Positions 7,746 through 14,595 of a stretch of 14,911 nt of DNA are shown here, piece by piece (positions within the stretch are counted from its first letter, which is position 1; each line of letters starts with the position of its first letter). Position numbers and translations under genes: made by a program. The DNA is from Syntrophomonadaceae bacterium (GTDB lineage: Bacteria; Bacillota_D; Dethiobacteria; DTU022; PWGO01), in contig PWGT01000004.1 in the NCBI GenBank assembly GCA_003554535.1, positions 1 to 14,911 on the forward strand. The letters run 5' to 3'. The notes beneath the pieces are model-generated. The model searched no databases, was not told where the DNA came from, and was given only the letters and a program-made list of their open reading frames with translations.

Positions 7746-8348
7746 TTATTTCATCCGCAGTATACTTTTAACAAAATCCGCACTTTTTTTTACTAGCCCC
7801 GGTTTAAAAAAATCGCTGTTCAAATAATATCGCCTCTGCTCAGATTTAACAGGTGTTTGCCAATTACCATACACATGGCTTAAATACCCCTCAGCATCCA
7901 GGGGGGCTAAATACTGCTCTCCTCTTAAAACAACCGTTTGGTAATGGAGCATGAATTCCTCAGGTATTCTGTACTCACTCCCCATATCGTCAAGTCGTTT
8001 AAAATATCCATTTTCCCGAAACCAGCTCCTAATTTCGACTTGAAAACCGCCCTCTTCCACCACAATCTTCCAGTTGTACCGTTTGAACTGTTTGTGGATC
8101 ACCTCCAACCCTGCCTTATAGAAATCTTCAACAAGTTGATGCCCTATATCTTTCACTTCCTCGTAAAAAACAAAAAGCTCCGCATCCCAATCCCATGGGA
8201 TAAAATCTCCTTCCCGGATAATTCCCAAAAGAGTCCCATCTGAAACTATGAGGGTAATATTCCTTTGATGCAATAAATCTCTTACTAAAGCCAGGGTTTT
8301 ACCTTGAGCTTCAAGTTGGTATTCGCTTCTCTGATAAAGCTTACTCAT
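7746..8348 (-). CDS. Short LicD-family transferase with DxE metal motif (LicD-4)
   Basis: The 200-residue protein has the LicD core: SDGTLLG (36-42), then PWDWDAELFV at 51-60. The second metal ligand of the usual DxD is glutamate (D55, E57), and the candidate third acidic residue is E105 in VEIRSW. The conserved C-terminal turn HVYGNW-T-P (158-166) matches the ENYGDW-T-P block of the larger LicD proteins. It has no repeat domain and no membrane segment. It starts with ATG at 8348, inside the end of the preceding LicD gene (8-base overlap), so the pair is coupled and may act together. The D-to-E changes keep the charge and do not by themselves mean inactivity. The likely job is addition of a CMP- or CDP-activated group to the glycan; the donor is unknown, but it lies directly behind the phosphonate genes. 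Confidence 0.85.
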   Translation of the reverse strand: MSKLYQRSEYQLEAQGKTLALVRDLLHQRNITLIVSDGTLLGIIREGDFIPWDWDAELFVFYEEVKDIGHQLVEDFYKAGLEVIHKQFKRYNWKIVVEEGGFQVEIRSWFRENGYFKRLDDMGSEYRIPEEFMLHYQTVVLRGEQYLAPLDAEGYLSHVYGNWQTPVKSEQRRYYLNSDFFKPGLVKKSADFVKSILRMK

Positions 8349-9090
8349 GGTAATTTATCCTTTTCGGTAAATATTCATGCTTATAAAGAGCCCCGTCGTC
8401 TTCCCAATAATTCCACTTTTTTTGCGGAAAGCGCCAGCTCTGGCCGTATTTAAGCTGTAAATACTCTTCTGCAAGGCTTGGGACCTTCACCTGAAGCCCA
8501 TACACTTCAACCTCTTTCAAGTTCTCAAAATACATCTTTTCAACTTTTAAAACCACCCTGCGATTTTTTAAAGATTCCCTTCGCAGGCTCCAGTTATTGA
8601 TAATTTTTTTTCCCCAGTTTTTTAACTTCTTCTGTTTTATTCCAGGATTTTGGTATGCCAAACGATAAAGTAAGTGGCCGAATTTAATAGTTTGAGTAGC
8701 AGTTATTCCCTGGACTCGCTTCCATTTATTATATTTATCCATAGTAGAACGTAGCTCTGTGTAAACAAGATCACCACTTTCTTGGTAGACTCTTAAATCA
8801 ACAGATCTAATCTTTCTATGGCCAGAGGTTATCTTTATAACATAAGGCATAACGGTAACATAATACCCTGAACACCTTAACCGGTGAATTAGTGATTCTT
8901 GGTAAGATTGCAAGTCCTTTTCTAATACTCCCAAATCAATATCATGATCCCAGGGCAAAAAATTACCATCCCTGATTATCCCCAATAAAGAACCCTGATC
9001 CAACCAATAAGGTATTCCTAGCTCCTCAAGTGCTTTAACCACTTTTTTGAGCAGTAAAAGCTCTTTGTTTGTTATCCGTTGCGCTTTCAT
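8341..9090 (-). CDS. LicD-family transferase (LicD-3), first after the phosphonate genes
   Basis: The 249-residue protein has GSLLG (33-37), PWDHDIDLG (46-54; D50, D52) and a third acidic residue D98 (SVDLR), which together give the full LicD acidic triad. The end has the conserved LKYGQSWRFP block (213-222) corresponding to the ENYGDW region of relatives. The middle (about 115-185) is basic and helical and unlike the other three LicD proteins here, so it may bind a different acceptor. It starts with ATG at 9090 after a GATAGG site and ends by overlapping the next LicD gene. Being the first gene after the phosphonate enzymes, it is one of the two best candidates for the phosphonate transferase (inference from position only). 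Confidence 0.87.
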   Translation of the reverse strand: MKAQRITNKELLLLKKVVKALEELGIPYWLDQGSLLGIIRDGNFLPWDHDIDLGVLEKDLQSYQESLIHRLRCSGYYVTVMPYVIKITSGHRKIRSVDLRVYQESGDLVYTELRSTMDKYNKWKRVQGITATQTIKFGHLLYRLAYQNPGIKQKKLKNWGKKIINNWSLRRESLKNRRVVLKVEKMYFENLKEVEVYGLQVKVPSLAEEYLQLKYGQSWRFPQKKWNYWEDDGALYKHEYLPKRINYHE

Positions 9091-9178
9091 TTTAATCTAC
9101 CTATCCTTTTATTTCACCCCAAGACAGTCATTGACGATTAAGCAATAATTTTATAAATCAGTACAAACAATTCAGTAT

Positions 9179-10315
9179 TTAGTTTCCAAAAGAATTAACT
9201 ATTACCTCTTTCAATAAACTCTCATTTACCTCCCCCAAATTGTTATCAGCCCTGCCGGGAGTAAACATTTCCGGAATTATCTTAAGAAGCTCCTCTGAAT
9301 CTTCTATATACGAAAACAGCCTTTCTTCCACTTTAAGTTCTTCAAAAAATTCTTTGATGGTCTGGATTAACTCTTCTACAGAATTACATCCCAAAGCAGA
9401 AATTAATTCCCCAAAATAGTTGGGAGCAATCCGGGAATTAACTTCCAGAATAGCAGGCAGGGTAAAACCACAAGCCAGGCCATGGGGCACTTCGTAACGA
9501 GCAGTAATAGGATAAGACATAGAATGAGCCAAGGCAGTGCGGGTAGAACTTATGGCCAAACCTCCTAACAAACTGGCTTCCAGCATGTATCCCCGGTATT
9601 GCCCATTCTCTAAATCTCTTTTCAAGTAAGGCAAGGTGTTTAACACCAGGTAAACAGAACGAATAGCACAGGCTGTAGAAACAGGATTATGGTTTCGATT
9701 CCAAATAGCTTCCAGAGAGTGAGAAAGAGCATCCAATCCCGTAGTTACCGTCACATCCTCCGGTAAAGTAACGGTAAGAGAAGGATCGAGCAAAGCAATC
9801 TGTGGAAAAAGGCTTCCAGCCGCCAATGAATACTTCTTATAATTTTGCATATCCCAAACTGTAGCAAACGGCGTAACCTCACTGCCGGTACCAGCAGTAG
9901 TGGGAATAGCAATAAGAGGCAGGGGTTGTTCCTCCGGGACTTTGCGCCCTTCTTGCAAATAATCACGCAAAGGTATGGGGTAAGATAGCAAATAGCTGAG
10001 AACTTTTGCCGCATCCAGGGAGCTTCCTCCACCCAATGCAATTATCGACTCTATATTCTTATACTGCAAATTAGAAAATTTGTCTTCAAGATAATCCAGA
10101 TCAGGATTGGGCTGGACATCATCAACAACAGTTATCTCTTTATCGGAGAGCATTTCAGTGATTTTTTCAGTTAAACCACGCCGAGAAAAACCGGGAGTAG
10201 TTACCAGTAACATATGAGTTGACTCTGAAGTTAGCTCGCTTAACTCATATAAAGAACCCTGGCCAAATCTCACATCAACCGGATTGTAGAAATTTTGTAT
10301 TTTGTCACTTGCCAA
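9179..10315 (-). CDS. Iron-dependent alcohol dehydrogenase, probable phosphonoacetaldehyde reductase
   Basis: This is a group III Fe-alcohol dehydrogenase. Numbering from the GTG at 10324, the NAD(P)-binding GGGSSLDAAK is at 98-107, the PTTAGTGSEV block is at 141-150, and the metal ligands are D198 and H202 (GLDALSHSLE), H267 and H281 (PHG). In phosphonate clusters such enzymes (PhpC type) reduce phosphonoacetaldehyde to 2-hydroxyethylphosphonate. Its place directly after PEP mutase, decarboxylase and nucleotidyltransferase makes that role likely, but the sequence alone would also fit a general aldehyde reductase. The start is probably TTG at 10315 (378 residues): AGGAG at 10328-10324 is 8 bases from it, while the GTG at 10324 overlaps the site. 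It is soluble and cytosolic, in an operon with the upstream nucleotidyltransferase (gap about 50-60 bases). Confidence 0.9.
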   Translation of the reverse strand: MASDKIQNFYNPVDVRFGQGSLYELSELTSESTHMLLVTTPGFSRRGLTEKITEMLSDKEITVVDDVQPNPDLDYLEDKFSNLQYKNIESIIALGGGSSLDAAKVLSYLLSYPIPLRDYLQEGRKVPEEQPLPLIAIPTTAGTGSEVTPFATVWDMQNYKKYSLAAGSLFPQIALLDPSLTVTLPEDVTVTTGLDALSHSLEAIWNRNHNPVSTACAIRSVYLVLNTLPYLKRDLENGQYRGYMLEASLLGGLAISSTRTALAHSMSYPITARYEVPHGLACGFTLPAILEVNSRIAPNYFGELISALGCNSVEELIQTIKEFFEELKVEERLFSYIEDSEELLKIIPEMFTPGRADNNLGEVNESLLKEVIVNSFGN

Positions 10316-10375
10316 ACTTCTCACTCCTCTTTTATAGCCAAAATAAAGCTAAACCAACCTCTAGTTCTTAATAAG

Positions 10376-11086
10376 TTAGGTTAATAATTCATTTACCTTT
10401 GCCAGGTCTTGAAGATCGTCTATCTCAAAGCAGATTTCATTTCTATAATAAAAAGGATAAAGTGATACTTCATTCAGAACCTCATTGAGGGCTTCTTCCG
10501 CATATGCATTTTCTTTTCCTTCTCCAATAAATTCATTTATTGCTTCCAGCCATTTCCGGAAAGATTTCTTTTGTAATCGGTACATGGGCATTAAAAAGAA
10601 ACAATCTTGACCCAATAGATCTACTCCAATTTGTCGTACTAATCCATTTTGAATGTATCCTTTAAAATCCTTTACAGGAAGCTCCATTTCGGGATGGACC
10701 AGCACTGCATCTTCCAAATCAGAATCCAAAAATTCTTTCAGGAGCTTATAATCAAAAACAAGATCCCCGTGCATGATCAAAACATCATCTTCGACCCTAT
10801 CTGCCAACAAGTGCATAGAATAAATATTATTGGTTTCCTGGTAGCGAGGGTTGGGAATAAAAATAAAATTTAGTTGAGGGAAATGGGTTTGGAGATAATT
10901 TTCAATCTTTTCGGCAAAGGGACCGGTAGTTAATACTACTTCGTTTATCCCGGCATTTCTTAACGCCTCTACTTGCCTGTATAGAATGGTTTCGCCAGTA
11001 CCAAGCTCCACCAAACATTTAGGAATGTCCCGCACCAGGTCTCCCATTCTTTTCCCCTGGCCAGAATTTAATATTATGGCTTTCAT
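10376..11086 (-). CDS. LicC/PntC-like nucleotidyltransferase, probable phosphonate cytidylyltransferase
   Basis: The 236-residue protein is a sugar-nucleotidyltransferase-fold enzyme of the LicC group. Numbering from the TTG at 11089, the NTP-binding segment NSGQGKRM is at 8-15, PKCLVEL at 23-29, NPRYQETNNIYS (80-91) is typical of phosphocholine and phosphonate cytidylyltransferases, the metal-binding HGD is at 107-109, and EIDD near 222-225 supplies late acidic ligands. Known relatives activate phosphocholine (LicC) or 2-aminoethylphosphonate (PntC) with CTP. Between the decarboxylase and the reductase, the likely substrate is 2-hydroxyethylphosphonate, giving a CMP-phosphonate donor for the LicD enzymes (inference). 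ATG at 11086 gives the family-typical MKAIIL start, 9 bases after AAGGA; TTG at 11089 is the alternative. Confidence 0.88.
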   Translation of the reverse strand: MKAIILNSGQGKRMGDLVRDIPKCLVELGTGETILYRQVEALRNAGINEVVLTTGPFAEKIENYLQTHFPQLNFIFIPNPRYQETNNIYSMHLLADRVEDDVLIMHGDLVFDYKLLKEFLDSDLEDAVLVHPEMELPVKDFKGYIQNGLVRQIGVDLLGQDCFFLMPMYRLQKKSFRKWLEAINEFIGEGKENAYAEEALNEVLNEVSLYPFYYRNEICFEIDDLQDLAKVNELLT

Positions 11087-11120
11087 CAAGGTTCATCCTT
11101 TCTCCCAGCAATATTTAGTA

Positions 11121-12278
11121 TTACATCTCCTGGCTATTGAGAAACTTCATAAGTTGTTCCTTGTTTTCTATAGGAGAAGTTGTGGGCCGTCCCAGGTCAC
11201 TGCGGGCTCCCGTTTTTACCTTAATTTCCAGCAAGGAAGGCGCAGATGCAAGCTTAAGCTCCCGCATTCCTGCTAAAATTTCCTCTTCCGTTTGGGCCTG
11301 ATAAACTTCCTGGTATCCACAAGCACGGGCTATACCTGGTATATCAATGCTTCCCGCTACCGTTGGTTGGCCTCCTACAGATTCATGAGTCCCATTGTTT
11401 ATTACAATGTGTTTTAAATTATGAGGTGAAATAGCTCCGTTAGTAGCCAGGGCTCCCATATGCATGAGAAAAGACCCGTCCCCATCAATACAATAGATGT
11501 TTCTTTCCGGCTTGGCCAGAGCCATTCCCAGCGCTATCTGGGAAGAATGCCCCATGGAGCCTACCGTAAGGAAATCCTGTTGATGGCCCTGGGCATATTC
11601 TTCTCGATACTCAAATATTTCCCGGGAAGTTTTACCGGTTGTAGAAACCACCACGTCAGTATCTGCAAGAAGTGGGATCAATACCTTTAAAGCTTCTTCC
11701 CTGGTGAGAAGGGAATCATAATTCCCTTTTTCATCTTTAAATTCCTGACACTTGGAATCATCATAAGAAGCAAATGTCCCTGGAGGAACTACCAGGGCAT
11801 AAGGAGCATTATTGGCCTTCATATAAGATACCGCTTCTGTCAAAGTTTTCCGAGCATCTTCTATGTTTTCAGGCAAAATAGCATATTCTATTTCCATAGC
11901 TTCCAAAAGCTTCAGGGTTACCTGCCCCTGTTTAGCATGCTGTGGTTCGTCCTTGACCCCAGGTTTTCCCCTCCAGCCAATAAGTAAAAGGGCAGGAATG
12001 CTGTAAACAAGTGGGTCTACCAGGGACATCAACGGATTAACCACGTTGCCCAACCCCGAATTTTGCATGTAAACCAGTCCAATCTCACCTGTAGCTAAAT
12101 GATGGCCTGCTGCAAGAGCCAGAGCATTTCCCTCATTAGCAGCAATAATGTGCCGATGACCTTCCTCATTACTGGAAACAAAAGCACAATAATCTTTTAA
12201 AAGCGAATCAGGAACCCCTGCATAAAAATTTATTCCATTCTTTTTTAATTCCTGTTGAAAATCAGCACAATTAATAAT
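11121..12278 (-). CDS. aepY: Phosphonopyruvate decarboxylase (thiamine diphosphate-dependent)
   Basis: This enzyme decarboxylates phosphonopyruvate to phosphonoacetaldehyde, the irreversible step that pulls the unfavourable PEP mutase reaction forward. Numbering from an upstream ATG at 12329, it has GVPDSLLKDYC (38-48), the catalytic glutamate in ANEGNA (E66), and the ThDP motif starting IDGDGS (281-286) and ending INN (310-312). The length fits the family. The frame stays open back to the ATG at 12329 inside the PEP mutase gene, but that ATG has no ribosome binding site and adds 17 residues that look unrelated to the family. The strong GGAGG (12292-12288) points to ATT at 12278, 9 bases away, giving M-I-N-C-A-D-F, which resembles known Ppd N-termini. 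No ATG, GTG or TTG lies in frame at that spot. Function is nearly certain; the start is unresolved. Confidence 0.94.
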   Translation of the reverse strand: MINCADFQQELKKNGINFYAGVPDSLLKDYCAFVSSNEEGHRHIIAANEGNALALAAGHHLATGEIGLVYMQNSGLGNVVNPLMSLVDPLVYSIPALLLIGWRGKPGVKDEPQHAKQGQVTLKLLEAMEIEYAILPENIEDARKTLTEAVSYMKANNAPYALVVPPGTFASYDDSKCQEFKDEKGNYDSLLTREEALKVLIPLLADTDVVVSTTGKTSREIFEYREEYAQGHQQDFLTVGSMGHSSQIALGMALAKPERNIYCIDGDGSFLMHMGALATNGAISPHNLKHIVINNGTHESVGGQPTVAGSIDIPGIARACGYQEVYQAQTEEEILAGMRELKLASAPSLLEIKVKTGARSDLGRPTTSPIENKEQLMKFLNSQEM

Positions 12279-12280
12279 AT

Positions 12281-13579
12281 CTATTTCCCTCCAGGAATAA
12301 GGTTTAAAATATCTTTGATGGGCATGCATTCAGACTCGGACTCATAAGCTCTTTCATTAAGAAGAATATTTTGGGCCGTATTGACCATAGCCGGATAGGC
12401 ACTTCTAATCAGGTGGTTAGCATATATTACGATGTTCGCCCCTGCTTCCTGCAATTCTTTTTCTGTAACATGACAATATGAAGTAGGCACTACAACCAGG
12501 GGAACAGCATCCACAAACTTGTTATATTCGCGGCAAAAATCAAATATTTCCTGCGGGTCTTTTTCTTTACTATGGATCATGATCGCATCTGCGCCAGCTT
12601 CTATATAAGAATGAGCCCTTCGCAGAGCTTCATCTAGTCCAGCCCCCACAATAAAGCTTTCAATTCGGGCAATTATCATGAAATCATCAGTGACTTGGGC
12701 CCTTTTACCGGCTGAAATTTTATCCATGAAATTTTCCACCGTGTCAAGCTGCTGTTCTACCTCCGTGCCAAATAGAGAATTCTTCTTTAGCCCCACTTTA
12801 TCTTCAATCACTACCGCTGAAATACCCAGCCTTTCCAGGGACTTAACTGTAAAAACAAAATGTTCAGTTTGCCCACCTGTATCACCATCAATGATTATGG
12901 GCTTGGTGGTTACTTCCAAAATGTCGTTAATGGTACCCAAGCGAGAAGTTAAATCTACAACCTCAATATCTGGCTTTCCCTTGGCTGTTGAATCACAAAG
13001 ACTACTTACCCAGATGGCGTCAAACTCTTTAATTCTACCATCTTGTTCCAGCTTGGTTTTTTCCACTATAAGGCCTGTCAGGCCATTATGGGCTTCCATG
13101 ACTCTTACCAAGGGCTTCAGTTCCAATAGCCTTCTCATTTTTTTTATCCGGTTCTGCGGGGTAGTACCTATTTGATGCAAGGCCTCATCCAGTTGGGTGA
13201 TGGAAACTCCCTTGGTATATTCTATTTCCACCAATTCCCCGCCCCACTGTTCGAGGGTTTTGATTACTCTTTCTCTTACATTTTTTTGAATTCCTTCTCT
13301 CCAATCATCTCCATGCACCACATAGTCCGGTTTAATTTTTTCCAGGTTGGGCACGTAATCAAGAGTATCCTGGGGAATAACTTCTTTAACACCTTTTATA
13401 TTTTTTATTATTGCTTCTCGCTGCTCATAATTCAAAAGAGGCACCCTTTTATAACTGGCAATTACCTCATCGGTCAGTATTCCCACATAAACTTCACCCA
13501 GCTTGCGGGCTTCATTAATTACGTTTATGTGACCATGATGGATGATGTCTGCACTCATAGCCAAGTAAACTTTTTTCAT
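12281..13579 (-). CDS. aepX: PEP mutase with N-terminal cytidylyltransferase domain
   Basis: The 432-residue protein has two domains. Residues 1 to about 138 are a small cytidylyltransferase-like fold with HHGH (14-17), HGDDW (89-93) and YTKGVSITQ (121-129, in place of the usual RTxGhSTT). Residues about 145-410 are PEP phosphomutase, which forms the C-P bond by rearranging PEP to phosphonopyruvate. The metal-binding DGDTGG is at 231-236, and the defining EDKVGLKKNS (259-268; K261, N267, S268) separates true mutases from the related isocitrate lyases. Both catalytic cores look intact. The ATG at 13579 follows AAGGGG and lies 14 bases after the peptidase gene. The gene ends inside the ribosome-binding region of the decarboxylase, so the two should be coupled. 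The domain order is known in other PEP mutases; what the cytidylyltransferase part activates here is not clear. Confidence 0.95.
   Translation of the reverse strand: MKKVYLAMSADIIHHGHINVINEARKLGEVYVGILTDEVIASYKRVPLLNYEQREAIIKNIKGVKEVIPQDTLDYVPNLEKIKPDYVVHGDDWREGIQKNVRERVIKTLEQWGGELVEIEYTKGVSITQLDEALHQIGTTPQNRIKKMRRLLELKPLVRVMEAHNGLTGLIVEKTKLEQDGRIKEFDAIWVSSLCDSTAKGKPDIEVVDLTSRLGTINDILEVTTKPIIIDGDTGGQTEHFVFTVKSLERLGISAVVIEDKVGLKKNSLFGTEVEQQLDTVENFMDKISAGKRAQVTDDFMIIARIESFIVGAGLDEALRRAHSYIEAGADAIMIHSKEKDPQEIFDFCREYNKFVDAVPLVVVPTSYCHVTEKELQEAGANIVIYANHLIRSAYPAMVNTAQNILLNERAYESESECMPIKDILNLIPGGK
12288..12292 (-). promoter_or_regulatory. Ribosome binding site of the decarboxylase
   Basis: A perfect GGAGG within the last codons of the PEP mutase gene. 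The PEP mutase TAG stop (12283-12281) follows 4 bases later. In the decarboxylase frame the codons behind it are ATA (12284), GAT, ATT (12278) and ATT (12275), so only non-standard start codons lie at working distance. Confidence 0.6.
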
Positions 13580-13593
13580 AAATCCATTTCCCC

Positions 13594-14595
13594 TTACTTT
13601 TTATTATCAATATCCAGTAGTTTTTCTCCCTTATTTTCTAAAAACAATTCCGGATCAACCGGGGTTTCTTTAACATGCACGGACCAGTGCAAGTGATTTC
13701 CGGTAGCAAAGCCTGTTTTGCCCACTTCGCCAATTTTTTCGCCCCTGGATACCTTTTCACCTTCTTCTACATTAATTTTTGAAAGGTGCAAATAAGAACT
13801 AGAAAGTCCCGAACCATGATCAAGAATTACTGTTTTGCCTGGTGAAAGAAGTTCTTTCGCCAAGATTACCTTGCCAGAATTTGAAGCTACTACGGGAGTA
13901 CCTCCTTCCACCGCTATATCTATGCCATCATGGCGCCTGGGCTCTCCTTGATTAATAACTCTTTCCGCACCGTATTCAGAAGAAATGTAACCTTCTTCTT
14001 CCCAATTTTCAACAGGCCAAATAAAAGAACCTCTAACCAAAAAGTCCTCAGCATGGACCTGGCGAGCTTCTTCTATTTTTTCGCGCTCTTTTTTAACTTG
14101 TTCTTCATCCCAGCCGGCAGTAACCGAGGGAGAAACCGAAAATTCCTGCCGGGGGCAACTCCCCTCCTCAACTTCTAATTCTAAGGGTAAAACCATTTCG
14201 CGGTGACCCATATAATCAATTTGCAACTCTAAATCATAAACATCTGCCTCATTATAATAACTAACTCCCAACAAAAAGCTTATTTGTTCTCCATCCCAGG
14301 TAAACCGGGTTATATCACCTGCGTAATCCTCCTTTTTTAAATCCACTTCAGTAGGAGGATATGGAAACGGGCTGATCTCCAATCGAGTCACTCCACCTTT
14401 TATGGGCTTTTCAGGTGAAACATTTAACTCTTCACCCACAACATTATGAGGAGAAACTTCCTGGCTTTCAGTCACCCCATTATCTGATTCTTTGTTATAA
14501 TCTCCCCTCCAAAAACCTTGGATTTCACAGCCTCCTGCCAGCATTAAAAAGCTTGTCCATATTAACAAAAAAGATAGTATTGCAGCCTTTCTCAT
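13594..14595 (-). CDS. Lipoprotein M23 (LytM-type) zinc endopeptidase
   Basis: The 333-residue protein begins with a lipoprotein signal: a short basic head, a hydrophobic stretch to residue 20, then LAGGC with the lipidated C23. Residues about 68-150 are a beta-rich N-terminal domain, followed by a charged helix (165-185). The peptidase domain covers about 190-325. The zinc ligands H222 and D226 are in RRHDGID, H270 is in YLHL, and HLH is at 301-303, so the active site looks complete. Such enzymes cut peptide cross-bridges in peptidoglycan, here on the outer face of the membrane. The ATG at 14595 overlaps the murC stop by one base (TAATG) and has an AGGGG site, so it is coupled to murC. It lies just 14 bases before the PEP mutase gene and may therefore be co-transcribed with the phosphonate pathway. 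Confidence 0.93.
   Translation of the reverse strand: MRKAAILSFLLIWTSFLMLAGGCEIQGFWRGDYNKESDNGVTESQEVSPHNVVGEELNVSPEKPIKGGVTRLEISPFPYPPTEVDLKKEDYAGDITRFTWDGEQISFLLGVSYYNEADVYDLELQIDYMGHREMVLPLELEVEEGSCPRQEFSVSPSVTAGWDEEQVKKEREKIEEARQVHAEDFLVRGSFIWPVENWEEEGYISSEYGAERVINQGEPRRHDGIDIAVEGGTPVVASNSGKVILAKELLSPGKTVILDHGSGLSSSYLHLSKINVEEGEKVSRGEKIGEVGKTGFATGNHLHWSVHVKETPVDPELFLENKGEKLLDIDNKK

Noticed and set aside
7700..7750. Inverted repeat of AAATTTC and GAAATTT after the LicD-4 stop
   Set aside because: The arms are AT-rich, the loop is about 20 bases, and no T run follows on the minus strand, so it does not look like a terminator or operator.
9091..9178. Possible promoter in the gap before LicD-3 (TTGTTT, 17 bases, TATTGC)
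   Set aside because: The -10 box matches only half of the consensus and no better pair is present; AT-rich gaps give such matches by chance.
9179..13579. Phosphonate antibiotic cluster (fosfomycin- or phosphinothricin-like)
   Set aside because: The first steps match, but there are no oxygenases, methyltransferases, peptide ligases or resistance genes. The neighbours are glycan-modifying and export genes instead.
12678..13696. Long open frames on the plus strand opposite PEP mutase and the peptidase gene
   Set aside because: They are antisense to well-supported genes, have low-complexity Ser/Phe-rich products with no recognisable motifs, and no convincing ribosome binding sites.
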